Assembly (NCBI GenBank): GCA_003864495.1
Contig: PEDN01001361.1
Coordinates: forward strand, 460,726 to 524,725
Length of the DNA stretch: 64,000 nt
Reading direction: 5' to 3'
DNA from: Nemopilema nomurai
Taxonomy: Eukaryota; Cnidaria; Scyphozoa; Rhizostomeae; Rhizostomatidae
Positions 1-13,500 of the stretch are shown here, piece by piece (positions within the stretch are counted from its first letter, which is position 1; every line of letters starts with the position of its first letter). The notes under the pieces were generated by a model, which saw only the letters and a list, made by a program, of their open reading frames with translations, had not been told where the DNA came from and searched no databases. Position numbers and translations under genes: made by a program.

Positions 1-31
1 CAACCGGGTTAAGGTTCCAAAACGAAGGATA

Positions 32-410
32 CACGCATTTTTTATAAGGAACCACTTTATAAGGAACCTACATGTAGAAGGCCAAAATATCTAAAGAACT
101 TATACTACTAAAGGGAAATCACTAAGGAACTTTTCGATTTGAAATTTTTTTATAACTGCAAGCATCAATAACTAAAAGCCGGTTCCTTTCATTTGCAGCC
201 AATACTCGCATTGCTGTTTGTTATTAGTGTCAAGTGCTTCATTGAGTAGTTACCGAGTATGCTATCTCGCCCCTCTCTCTATTAAGTGTTAAGGCTTATT
301 GTGTGCAGCGAAAATTAAGGAATTTTTGGTACTAAAATCTGATGATTTGAAGTCTATGATTAAGGAACTTTGGAACTAGGCCTTGTGGTAGGTTCCTTAT
401 AAAAAGCGTG
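32..410. mobile_element. MITE-like element with TA target duplication
   Basis: Terminal inverted repeats: cacgcattttttataaggaa at 32 onward and ggttccttataaaaagcgtg ending at 410, flanked on both sides by TA (30-31 and 411-412). The 379-base interior repeats the phrase aaggaac several times and has no ORF. TA duplication fits a Tc1/mariner-type helper, by inference. Confidence 0.65.
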
Positions 411-726
411 TATATTGCGATTGATTTTTCAGGATTTAATTTTATTTTATCCTTCTCACAAAAAATTATCCTTTCGGTCTGTGCTAACCCTTCGGTGTAT
501 TACTTAGATGTGTCGATGTTGTTAAAGGTCGTACGAATCTTTTATCAGAGATTAACTTCATATCTGCAATTCTTTCTGATTTTCTTTCTAGATCAAGACT
601 TCTCGTAGCTTCCGCGCACAGTCATCATGGCACGAATGCATATGTTTGTGTTTGTGACACTATTGTTTATCACAGAGCCCCCGGATCGTTCTGTTTACCT
701 ACTTCCGCTCATTATCAGCATGAAAG

Positions 727-953
727 GCAGTGATTTCGTTTTGGAAACAGAGGGTGCCACAGAGACCTGCTTTGGATCAGTGTGACAAGATGGGCCGGAA
801 AGCTGCAACGATAGAATACAAAAATGCTGGAAATTCAGGTATTTTAAACGCTAATTGTAAATGTCTTTCACAGAAACGTAGCCCCATCACTCCCCCAGAG
901 CCTTGCTGCCGTGCCTTTTTGCGTTTCGGTGAGACTGCGTCACGATTTTACTG
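727..953 (+). CDS. Possible 3' exon of an unseen gene, low support
   Basis: After an acceptor-like ggaaacag (757) a frame stays open to the stop at 952-954 and starts RVPQRPALDQCDKMGRKAAT. Inside it a donor/acceptor pair (cag/gtattt near 839 and tttcacag near 872) could remove a short intron, but splicing there gives an early stop. No family recognised and nothing connects upstream. Confidence 0.13.
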
Positions 954-3900
954 AGGTGACGATTTGAAGACCATTGGTACAAGGTCATATCGTCGGCGCT
1001 AAGGTCAATGAGATGAACTAATATGCACTTGAAATGTAGGAGTGCATACACAATTCTATTTCAACCGTGAGGTGTGGACAACGACTGCGTCGAAACAGGC
1101 ACGTCTACAATCCAATAAAATCGTCAAATTACGCTGCTTGGCCTGTTTTGAAAATATAGGAATCACGGTTGGGCGACAAGTTATCCTCCACTTTTACAAA
1201 TTCGGTATACCCGATTTTATTTTAACCACGGTTTTGACACTCCTTGTCGTTCATCCATGTTCTCTTTCTTTGCTTACATTTGTCATTCCAAAATATGCGA
1301 TTTGAAAACTTAGGCCAAGCAGCACTCGACAATAGTAAAAGCAAATCAAAGCCACGTGCTGAAGAATCATCGTGTGTCAAACCAAGTACAAAGTACAATA
1401 GTTAAAGTTATATTTGCTCTACCACCGCAATGATTTGTAATGTACACATTGCAAATTCGCACGTGCCCGAATCGTGTCCCGTCAAACTTGCTTTGACGAG
1501 TACCAATTTCGACATGGCACTATTCTTTGACAGGTCATTGAGGTTGTATTGGACAAACATGAACTTTGGACCAGATATTCTTAAGATTGATATCATCGGA
1601 TGGGCTTTAATAGAATGGTCATTGAAATGTGATATTGCAGTAAAGGGGGCAAGGACTCGTTAAAGGAAAAATCGTTGAAGGCCTAGCGCTCTCAGACCTG
1701 CAATTGACTTCAGGGGATTCAGTGGCTGCTATTACGCGACGTGATTTCACTAGCAACAGTCAATATCCTTAGTTCTTTTGAAAGGCGTAAAAAATACAAA
1801 TCAGAACTGACTAAAAGGAGCTCCGCATCACATATGTTGTGAAACAGAATTTTGTTAAAAAAGTCCACATATGAGCTTTATTGATTTAACTTTAAAACCA
1901 AAAATCTTCCGTTTTGGCAAGTTACCAACACCGTTGCTGCGTTTAATTCCCGTTTCAAATCCCCTTTGAACAATTTTGCTCCCTTCTGCAAGACAATGCA
2001 ATAAAAATTGCATCGTGGTACAAATGCTAATTCAAACATGCCTTCCGTGAAGATGCGTTCTGAAATCCGAGCCATCATGACGTCACAACACTGTTTGCCA
2101 ATGATCGTTTGTATTGTCATGTCGCTGCAGATGTTACCCTCAAGGCCTGGTTGCAATGTGGCGATGTATCAAGAGCGTGGGAGTATGATGTGTAGCTGCT
2201 TGAAGCTGGTGTTGTTGATTTTGACTGGTTACCTGGTTGCCATAATTACATTGATAGTCAAAGCTTAACTGCCCACAGTGACGCATTTACCCGCGGGCCC
2301 TACTAGGCCTGGGTCCAAGGGCCCCTCAAGGTTTTCAATTTAGGGGGCCCTAATGAAAAATTTGTTAAGCCAATGCAAAGTTCTGTTGATGAATTGAGTA
2401 GCACGACACGGACTACTTTGGCATTTTTAAGGAGGCCCTTTAACTCTAGGCCCAGGGCCCCGGCACTCGTAAATGCGGCAGCGCGTTACAGAAACCTTTG
2501 GCCATTGTGACGTCAAGTCGACAGAGCACGATAGATGGGCCCTCCATGGTCTTTATTGAGGCCTTTTATATTCGTCTGCTAATCAAAGACACGAACAAGC
2601 TTCTTGAGGTTGAAGGATAATACACATTTATGTTGTAGAGGGGGTGCCTCTGATCGTATTGTAATCCAAAGAAATAAAAATTAGAAAATTGAAAAAATTC
2701 TGAAGATGCAATAAAAAGAGTAACCTAAATTCTCTGTTCAAAAATGTTTTGAGTTCAGGGAAAGATATATATGGTGAACCGTAACAAGTTGTAAGCACGA
2801 ACTTTCTTTCTCGTTCGCACCGGCAGAAGAGTTCTTTACTCTTAATCATAAGTTATTTTTAAAATCGCCATCTACTTTTATACACACTGTAGACTTCCCT
2901 CTTATAGGTTGTCATTTTGTGAAATTATATAGCGCGTTATTTGGCCATGCTTCAGGCAATCAATTATGTGAAATAATTTATGTTTGGCGGGCAATTATAT
3001 TGTGGAGATTTCCGTTTATTGTTCCATCATTGCTCCATTCATCGATATTATCCGATGGAATGGTTGAACGCTTAACGGCACCACTTCAGTGGATCGTCTT
3101 GGTCCATGCAAACCTGGATTTGAAGACGTGATGTAAATTTCCCTTTGGATATCCTTTAATTGATAAGCAAGTGATTGACGCATCCTTAGACAGTATCTTG
3201 TGATGATATTGTACCTTGATGTGATAAACGAAAAATGAATGAGGAAAACTGGAAGGATGTTTTCATACGTTTGAAAGAAAGTTCCCGAAAGCTGGCAGAA
3301 CGGAGAATGTATGCAGGTGTGATACTATTGACGGATCTTGCTAAGAGGAACAGGGGGTCCCATTTTTAAGTCAAATGTCATCAGCGATGGCAAATGGTGG
3401 AGAAAATTAAAGAGGAGTGCGAAAGGTGTTGTGTTACAAACATACACCCAAGAGCAAGGGCAAGGGGTTGGTTATCCTTTTTTCTAAATGGACGTGGAAG
3501 AAAGCAACAGAGGTGGCAAGGAGGAGTCTGCGTGACGACATAGATTTGAAAACAGCAGTGTTCAAATGAGACTTTTAATGATGTGGATTTGTGGAAGCAG
3601 ATTATACAAGGCACAGAATAACAGGTAGAAGGCTCGGGATTTGATGTGTGAATGGGAGTTATGGACACATGTGAATGGAATAGAAGATTAACCATGATGT
3701 CTTTACATATGACTGAAATCCGCGGAAAGGTGAGGGATATAGCAGTTCAGAAAGCCTTTCAATGGTAACGCCCTCTACCATACCGGCAAAGACATAGAGC
3801 TTGTCTGAGGACGACGCAAGAGTGATCTGAACTATTTGCTTTGTAAAATTCCCAGCTCAAAATCTTGATAGCTTACCACTTTGTTATGCCTTTATTTCAA

Positions 3901-6900
3901 AGACGACGTGGCTAATGTCCTGTCAAATTTAGGGTAAGATGAGATTTTATTTTCGACAGTTTTTCTTGTGGTGTTGCGAATGCTTGTGGATTCACTATCA
4001 CAAAAGAGAGAAAAAGTTGCGAAAGATCGAGCTGATGCCAATTTCTGGATTTTTAGAAACCAGATAGTGTAAATGGTTCTATGGGAAAAACTGTTTTTCT
4101 GGATTTGAAATGTTGCCACGAGGTGCTAACCGTTTCAACAGACGATTTGTTTGAATTGGAGGTAGAAGAAATTTTCACAACTAATTTTGAACTTAGGTTA
4201 CCTGACTATTCCTAATCGATGTCAAGTGGTTCGGTGCCCGGAGCTTATTCAGAAAAGAGCCAACTTTACTGTTAAATAGTTACAAATGAAAAAGGCACTC
4301 ATTACAGTTTCCGCATTGTCCTCTTGAATATAAAACTGATCGATAGGGTATTGAAAACAGGAATTTATTGAAAAAGCTAGCAATATTTGAATCAACTTCA
4401 TAGCTTTGTTTTAAAACAGTCTGAGGTGTAGTTTTGACATTTGGTGGAAGGTTAGAATTCATCCGTTTATAACCAATTTTTGGAATCATTGATCATGTAG
4501 CAATAAAAAACTCACGGAAAAAGCCATTTTCAGGGGTTTATACCCTCAGTTCTCCACCTGGCCTAAATGTAAACATTTCCCTTGATTGGTGTCGTATTAA
4601 CGATTCGCTGGCCTTGCAGCCCGAACAAGCGACACTAGCAGAATGCCGGCCGAGTCCGGACGCCGGTCACAGCCGGTCAATAATTCCGGACAGGCGGTCC
4701 GAACCCAAACTTGTCCACCCATTCATGACAATAATTTGTATTGTCCATTCATGACAAGATTCAAGATTTACGTTGTTGCCCCAAAAAACAGGTAGATTTT
4801 GTTGGGTTTTTGCCAGTCTCAATACTGGACTTTTTCCATTTGATTATAATTTTAGGAACATCTCTGTTCCTGCAAGCAAACCCGCTGTACCATTTCCTAC
4901 CGGGTATGCGCATAAGCGGACTGGGCAGGAATGGCCAACTGACCGAGTAGCCAGCTGAATGTACGCAGTTATCAAAATTCAAAGTTTTTAGTCATCTGAA
5001 CACGTTGAAATTCCTGTGGTCTGCCGAATACAAGTGCAGTCCACAAAATGGTTTGTACTGGCCCGGCACTTTGTAGAATGCTTGAAGAGTACCATTCCAT
5101 TCCATGCCACATCAAAGCAGTGTACAAGTATCAAGTGGCATGATCTGCGTCAGCAAATGATTTTGCCATAATCGTTTTCAATTAGTAGAAATGTATCTAA
5201 ATTGTGTCGTCATAAAAAGTTCCTGCAAGAACTCCGAGAGAGAATTCAAGAATCAAGAGTTTTGTGTTTCCAGTTGTGACGAAATTTCGGATTTCATTAG
5301 GTATTCTGTTTTGGGGGACTTCTGGCAAGAAATGCAAGACTTCCGGAATGAAATTCTCTCGGGCTTCCGGCTTTCAAAAATTCAGTGAAGTTTAGGAGGC
5401 ACAGTTGCTGCCAGTGGACCTATAGAGATGAAATCTTCAGATGAGATGGTGGCAGTTTAAGGGGGGGTTGAAAGCTGCACAAGTCATGTTTGTTCGTAAA
5501 AATCACGATGAATGTTCTGCGTTCCTCCTCTCAACAGGTCCGATTTTAATGGATTCTAGGCAGGTTTTTCTTAAAAATGTTGCTATGGAAAGAATGGACA
5601 GGCAAAGTGGCCCAAATGATCTCGTATTGAATTCTAGTTTCTTTCAAATGTATACCAACATTTGAGGTGCGGGCGTTGTTCTGGTGCTATCCTTTGTGTG
5701 TACGAGGGATTTATAAGTTGTGAGGCATGCCCCTGCGCAGACAAATAATGAGTGAGTGGCCAGCACGTTGTAATTTGAGCCGGGTTGTGAAGAGTCGCTT
5801 GTCTTTGAATGAAACTGTTCAAATCAGTGACAGAGGAAGATTTCAGAGCCAGGAGTCGTGCCGGGACCAACCCAGAGGCAACTGAAGCAACACGGAAAAC
5901 TTTGCCGGCCCTTTGCTAGAGTCAAAATGGGAGAAGTGAAGAAAAGCAACGGGAGTATGTATTAAACATCATTATAGTTTTCAAGTTTAGGATGACCTGT
6001 ACATGGACAGGGTTGAGGGTACCATCATCGCACAGGAATGCTGCAACTAACTACGCCTCGCTAGAAGCTTTTACTAATGTATGGTTTATCAAGACATCGG
6101 TCTTATTGCAAAGCTACCTCATTCTCACGGAAGATCAATGCAAGCAATTACTGCTTGTTTTCTCACCGAGTTTTTGTGCATGTATGCTCTTTCACGATGC
6201 TATATTGGTATTGCGCCTAAACAAGTTCCTTTGTGTATGATCTATTGAAGTTTTGACGATCAGTTCAAAGTTTTCTCATGAAAAATGGTCATCAGTTAGT
6301 GAGTTTTCTAATCTAAATGTTGAATTTAGTCTTCAGTTGGATAATTCCCTTTCTTGTGGCGTTTAGGGTTCGGTACTGGACAGACTGTTTCATGCCACCC
6401 GATTTAAAACTACTAGGTAATTTGTTCAAATCTTTGCATGGGCACAGCGTAACTTTTTGAAAAATTGAAAGGGCACGCTCAAGTTTATGTCAAGCACATA
6501 TGCTTTTGCGAGGGTCAACTAAACAGATGGGACTTCTATTACATTTCAACATCGTCGCGAGTAGTGATTCATTTGTAAATCACGCAATGTCATGATTTGT
6601 TTTCAAATATTTGAACCTCCCGTTAAAAAACAATGATGGAAACTGGATACCAGAATGTGTTTTGCCATCTTATATACATGGCAGCAGTTAATTCGTCCTG
6701 CGAAGTTGGCACAGCGTGAGTTTAGTGCTAGGGTTTGTTCGGGGCTGAATGGCAACTACGAAACATGCATTGGATGGCCAGGTCGAGGGCGTGGGTTCAT
6801 CTACCATCTTTTCACATTTTGAATTTGCGGTAGTACCCACGTTTAGTTAGCTTTTGGAAAAAGGAAACCGGAAGAGTTTTAGTAGCGTAGTATGTTCTAG

Positions 6901-9575
6901 GTGTTGTTTATATTGCCCAACAAGCCCAGAGTTGATGTTTTCGATCAACGCAATTCATTAGGAAGTATACAAAATGTTAGATTCTAGTTTTACGGTCAGA
7001 TAATATAGTGCTAAGAATGTATCTAGAATTTCTTCTAGAGGTGTCAAACCAATCTGAAGTTCAGGTGTAATGGAGGCGTTCTTAACAGACTTGACTTCCT
7101 TGCCTTAGATGCAATTCCTTTTTCATAGGGGATTTTGTTAGAGTTTGCGAGTTAATTGTGAGGAGAACTAGGTTTGCACGAGAACTGAAACGGTCAGGTT
7201 TACCCATCGAGACAGGTTCGGCTAAAGTCGGCTGGGGCTGGGGCTGTGTCAACACGGACAGGGGCTTGTGAGGATCATCGAAAGACAAGCTTCTGGGAAG
7301 ATACACACATTTATATTGTGCCATAATCATGTATGATCTAAGAACATCCTGATAGCTTGATTTTGAAATAGATGATTTGTGGGTGGATCAGCTCAAAGGA
7401 CTCCTGCTGTCAGCCAGCCTCTACGACCGACCGCGCCCGGTAACCGACAGCCACAGGCGAAATCTTGCGGCTGTTCCAATCGCGTCTCGTTAAGCTCACT
7501 GGCAGTTAGATGCGGGCAGAATGTTGTTGTTGTATTGAATTGATTATAATGATTACTTGATTGAACATTGTGCATACGGTTATTGAGCCCAGTGCTGCCG
7601 TGGGAACGTATCTTTTATGAGATCATCGTCAAAATCTGCGAAAAGAGTGTATCCCTGGTGTTTCTAGGTATTTAGTAGCTATTTAGTTGGAATTTGGGAG
7701 GAATGGATACAAAGGCGCGAATCAGCAGCCACCAAGCCACGCAAATGCTCTGAAAATAAATACTTCTGGAGCCAGTTTCTCGAATTTTGAGCGTTCCTTC
7801 AATTGTATTCCTGGACCAGTGAATGTCCTGGTTTGATCTTTTCGCGGTTTTTTAATCCTTGAATAGTTTTCAATGAAATGCAGTAGTAACATTAGCTCGA
7901 AGGCGTAGGCGAGTCTTCATTGCCGTAAGCACTTCAAGGGTCATGATTAAAGAATCGCTTTTGCCAAGTTCCCAGGTGTCTGGTGATAACGCAGTGCCGA
8001 GATCACGAGGTAACCTGCTTATGATAATTAAAAGTCAATTATTGGTAGCAAGCAGTATCACGTGCTTTGTAATGAGTGTGGCCATAATGAGCCATTGTAT
8101 GACACTTATTCGTATGCGGAAGCATTTCACCTTAAATTGAAATTTTCACCTTTCACCTTGCGTTAAATTTGAAACAGTAAAGGGGCTGAAGTTGGCCTTG
8201 AGATGAAGAGAAGATATACAGGACTTGTGGGTGATAACAACTTGCGACTAGGTCATTCTGGGTAGATACAATGAAATAACACAATGAAATCTGTTCATAG
8301 TTGTTTCCCGTGCCTGTTATGAAACGACTTTGATAAGCTTGTTGCTTTCAAATGAATGATGTTGCTTCCTGGCAAAGCAACCCATTCACTGAAGTGAACG
8401 TCATTTCATCTTGACGCGGTACTGCCCTCTTTTGACCACAACCCATAAAAAGTGGTTTCGAAGCAGCCGTTTTTCCTTTGCACAAACATTTAGTACAATA
8501 AAGCAAGTTGTAAACTTAATCATTGCTGAAACATCCAAACGTCATGGACGAAATGGTCCAATTTTCTTGAAATCGTCGCTCCTCGTAGTCTTTAGGCCAC
8601 ATTTAGGCCTGCGTCACTGACTGGGTGCTCTAACTACTACCTTCGAATAAACGTTTACAGGAAAAACCCGTTGGGAAACAGACTAACGGATTGTGCCCAT
8701 GCGAAGCGGCGTTACTATGAGAGAGAGGGTCTGTATTTCGATAAGTTGTTGTGTTGTTGTGAGGAAAAAATGGTCGGTTGGCAGCAATCCAGAGTACCTG
8801 GTGGTCTCTTTTTGGTTACTTAAAGTTTCTGTTCATATTGCAATGGCCTTTTGAATAGATTTTCCTGTTTTGTCTATATTGCTTGGAGCATCTTTCAGGG
8901 CTAGGGTCTAAAGTCGACAAAGAGTAGAAAATGTACGAATCTTATATTCAGTTACGCCTTCAGACTTGCCCAATGATTATATGTAAACAAATTAATGCTT
9001 GTCATACTTTCAGTTTCCAATCCAAATAGGTTTATATCGCAAGTTTCAAGTATCTAAGCAGGGTTTGAAATGTTTTTGTCAACCCAGGATCATTAAATTG
9101 TGACGATTCTTTGCTTGATTGAAGCCAAATGGAAAATGTATGAGGCTTGTGTTTGCAAATAAGCGCCCGCTAACGCCCCCTAAGGAGCCGTAACACTATC
9201 ATAGAGTTTCAAGTCCATAACCTCGCGTAACACCATCGAAGCTCCTTCAACAGCTTGGAGTCAAAACAGTTTGGCGGATCTGATCTGAACTAACTTGATT
9301 TTTCAACGTGGAGGAGTTCTATGATGGGACTGTGGTTTTGTTTGCCTATTACTTTTATTGATGAAAGTGCAAGAAAATATCCATGAATTTGAAATTTTAC
9401 ATCCATGGAAAAATGTTGATGTTGAGTCGGTTGCCTCGAGGATAATATTTTGCTCATCGTAAATCAATGTCGGTGCTAAATGGCTTTTTATAAAACAAAG
9501 TATTTCGATTTCTCGCTGAATGATTACAGAGATATCAAGTTTGTTCTCGTTTCTATGCTAATTCAGATTTTACAG
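954..9575. other. No supported gene (left intergenic region)
   Basis: Apart from the foldback at 2281-2478, only short open frames with no splice-linked partners or recognisable motifs. The 1878-2156 (-) and 5191-5388 (+) frames look mildly protein-like but have no convincing splice sites. Some of this may be the 5' UTR or promoter region of the transporter. Confidence 0.5.
2281..2478. repeat. GC-rich foldback element, about 200 bp
   Basis: CGCATTTAC at 2282-2290 is answered by GTAAATGCG at 2469-2477, and between them GGGCCC, AGGCCTGGG and AGGGCCCC blocks mirror CCCAGGGCCCC, CTAGGCC and GAGGCCCTTT. The arms are far more GC-rich than the surroundings and would form a long imperfect hairpin. 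Probably a MITE or SINE-like insertion. Confidence 0.55.
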
Positions 9576-9721
9576 AAGAGCCCTCATGTCATTTGCCTTC
9601 AATGTTTCATCATACGTTCTGCCTGAATAGACCACCGGCAAAAAACACACACAGTCACCCCGTTTCTTTGCAAAGCAAAATCGCAACCAGCATTTTTGAC
9701 ATTAGGATTAGAGAGGAGACG
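9576..9721 (+). CDS. Possible extra 5' exon of the peptide transporter
   Basis: An acceptor (pyrimidine-rich run ending ttttacag at 9575) and a good donor (gtaatt at 9722) flank a 146-bp stretch open in one frame. That frame ends in phase 0, as needed to join the exon at 10558, and would give the transporter a cytosolic N-terminal extension containing a Met at codon 9602-9604. The predicted residues, ending IREET, match nothing I know in SLC15 proteins, so this could equally be 5' UTR or chance. Confidence 0.2.
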
Positions 9722-10557
9722 GTAATTTGTTGCATCCCAGTCTGCCAAGAAATGACTAGAAGTATGAAAGGTTTGTGGCTTTCTCGAAGAACTTCCTCAA
9801 GTCGTTTCACATTTTTCACCTTACGTAACTAGTTTTTCTTAAATTCTCCTTGGTGAGCCCAACTTTCCTCTAGACAAAACGTAGCTGGAGCATCGTGTAT
9901 CCTCGAGACTCGAATTAGAGTTTCCTTGCTTTCTGACAGCAATTTTGGTTATCTTTAATACGTTTTCGTCGATTCTTCGTACGAAATGTATAGTCTACGA
10001 CCTACAAAAATGTAACCTATTTGACTGGTTCTATACCAACCTACCAGTTGATGTTGATTTAACACGTTCAAGTTTATTCACTCTTAAATGTATTCGCCTA
10101 ACATAGAGAGACCTCTTTTAAAACCTGCCCTTCAATCTAGTCAGCAAAGACGAATGTACAGTAATTTAGGCTTCGTTAGATAATAGAAATGTAATTTCTT
10201 CCGCTGTCTTGCAAATGGCGTATAGACGTTTTCTTGTAATTTTATGCTGCCTGCAATCAGAAAGAACTTTCTAAAACAACTTTTAATGTTACTGTCAGTA
10301 TCTTTCAAGATTATTTGTTACTAGAAGCGTTATTTAACCTTGGAAACTATTTTTTAACTGTGAAATTTTTTTGCCAATCGTTGGTTGAATTTGATTTTTG
10401 GTTAAACCTTATCTATATTTCTTTATTTGGTTAATTTCTCAGCAAATAATCGTTCCAGCCTTTTGCCAACAAAGCGAGTGTTTAAATATGATAGTTTTAA
10501 AGAGTCATAAATACCTAAGAATGCTTTTAGTAGCAGCGAGTCTTGTTTTCCTTTTAG

Positions 10558-13500
10558 TTGTTATCGAGGAAGGAAAATATGAAGAAAAGGAAAGTGAGTC
10601 ATGTGGCAGTCAGATGAAGGTCAGTGTCAAACAGAGGCCAGTTAGGTCACCACGACTGTTGTCACTGTTACCTTAATCTTCATAACCATTTGCCATTAAC
10701 ACTACAGTCTCTCTCATTTTTTGAAGAATAACCTCACTTTCCGGAGTTACTTTCTGAATTTACTTGACAAATAGCCATTCTTCATAATCTTTATACACTA
10801 TGTGCTAATTGAAATTTCGATCAGAGTTACCAACTTGTGGTATCAATTAGATAACAATGAAGTATTTTCGAGCCGTGCTTGTATGAGTTTGACTGCATCG
10901 AATTCCATTGTTTTGGAACCTGTTTCAAAGTTCAGACAAATCTTTGCCTTGCACAATGTTTAAGAAAGGTTCAATTATTGTTTTGCAATACGTGAATGTT
11001 TCTTTACAGAGGATGCCGAGACAAACCTGGCCCATTTTGATCACCGAGTTGTGTGAGAGATTCTCTTACTATGGCATCAAAAGTACGTAAACATTATGGT
11101 AGTCACTTTGATGGCAAGGAATTTGCGTCATCTAAGCTGAGCAAACAATTTTTTTATCAATTGTTTTGTCAAAGTTTAAATTTCTCCTTGATTTGTTGCC
11201 TTGACTTTCACAAACGAACTATTTGTTGCAGTCAAAGGTTTCCCTTCTTGGTTTGCACTGTGTTTAAACAAGTTGGTCACGAAAATCTTTAAGATATAGT
11301 TCAACTTACAAACCCTACACGCAAAGGCACCTGTAACACTTACATCAATTTGTAGGGTCGGATTTGATCACTCTCTTCATTTAACAAAGTTGGGCTTTTC
11401 TCTAAACGATACGTGGAAACGCGATCGCTCGTATGACGTGTGCCTAAGGTATATTTACCTAGGCTTTCAATATTTAGAGAAACGAGCTGTTGGAAACAGT
11501 ACTACGACTATCAATGGACCAAGAACAAGTTGAAACCAGTTTGTTCCAATTGCATCAGTGGTTATGTTGATCACATGAATTCGGAAAAACCTGAATATTG
11601 TTGATTTGATGATCGCTACATTGATCTTAGACAGTAGTGCACATAGATATGTATTTAGGTAGTCCAAAATAAAGTCCCACTCAGGGCTAAGACCACCATT
11701 ATGAGGGTACATGCGAGCTAGTTGTATTCCTTGGAGCAAAGTACAAAGGTTGTCCCTTTAGGTAATAGCCTTGCTCTCAGTTTAATAGTAATGATACTTT
11801 GTCAGATCTAGAACTGGATTAACGATATTGGCGTGCTCTATTTTATCTCTAAAAGTTCTTCAAGCGGTCGATATAATTTCCTCACCTCGAACTTGAATTA
11901 CTACATTGCGGTCTTTCGCTTTGATTGTCATTACCCGTAAGCTGCAAAGGTTGTTCAAATTCCATTATCTGAATCCCTAAAGAGTGCAGGATTAAGGGGG
12001 TCATGGAAGTACTATATTTATTTCCATGTCTTTTGCAATGAATTCACTACAATTGCTAGTCTGTACACGTTCTTTGCAGCTGGTAATTTTTCACATGCAT
12101 GTTTAAAGGCGAATGTAACTGGGTACTACCATGAATGCCTTTGTGTCCTCTGGCCTCTGTTCCATCAACTCATTGTTCGTAACGAGGCCAAGTATGGTAA
12201 TAACACTGGTCCTACAAACTGCTGCTATTCATGAAACACCCTTTAGAATGATATTTTAACTTTCCATCTACGGCTTACCATGGTTATTAACTATATGTCT
12301 TTCAGCGGTTCTCGTTCTCTATCTGACCCAAGACCTTATGTACGAGAAGTACAGAGCGAAAGCAATTTACCATGCCTTTAGCATGGTGAGTTATTTCACT
12401 GGCGTCCTTGGTGCGATGATGGCTGACAGCATGCTTGGAAAATTCAAGTAATATTCCCATCTGTTGCTTTTCTTCTGGATTCTAGTATGCTACACGTTTA
12501 ATGATAAACTTTATTCTTAGAGTGGGAGCAGGGGTTAATGATATTTTGGCCAATCAACGTCTCTGTTCACATTTGTTCATACTTTTAATCAGCCAATCAA
12601 TTCGCTCCAGACAGTTAAGTACCTCATTTGAGCCTGGTATGGCCACATAAAGCAATTATAGGGTTTGTCCAACTTGATGATGTGACATTCGTCATGTGAC
12701 AGTCACATTTTATCAATGTGTAACAGAAAGTTCGTAGTTTGGCAACCATGCCATACGACAAAGTCGAAGGGGACGTGTAACATCAATCGTTGAAGATCAA
12801 TTGATATACGATACACATGCATATATTTAGCATTAAGTAGTCTACAGCCTTTTTATGCCCTAGTCAGCGACATGACCTTTGAACTTTCAATGACCTGTAA
12901 GGCTCGACTAAGCCCTGGTCATATGGTGGCGCTGTTGTATGACATTTATGTTTGCGGTCGGTTCTTGGAATAGTTCTCATTAAGGATCATGTCATATGAC
13001 AAGGCAATAAGGAGTGAACCCCACCGATCTCTGTTGACCTCAACGGATCCCATCTAATACAGAGTGCATCAATTCACTGGCGTAGTGATTGGCATTCCAC
13101 ATGAGGCGTTCCTTTTGTTAGATATTCGTCATTTTGTACAGCGAACAAAGAATTTTACGTGGTATTTTGGTTTCTCAACGCTTAAATTCTAAATTATAAT
13201 CTGGAAACTGTCCCTGAAGAGTTTGAAACCAATACGTAACTGCATACGTAACTGCATATTGCTTCAAGCCAAATTCTGATTATCAGCTGGGAGAGGAAGC
13301 TTTTATTGTTTTCAGGACCATCGTTCTATCGTTGCTCGTCTACAGCATCTCTGAAGTTGCACTGACCATTACTTGTGTTCCATCGATTGGTCACACCTTC
13401 AAGTGAGAAATATATTTGGTTTGACAATAAATATTTACTGCTAAGTTTTGCCTAGCTCGATAGTCATTTTGTTATTGACTTAGTTTTGCCTCACTTCTAG

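Noticed and set aside
10398..10676. 92-codon ORF upstream of the transporter
   Set aside because: It reads through the strong acceptor at 10557 in a different frame from the one that joins the transporter exons.
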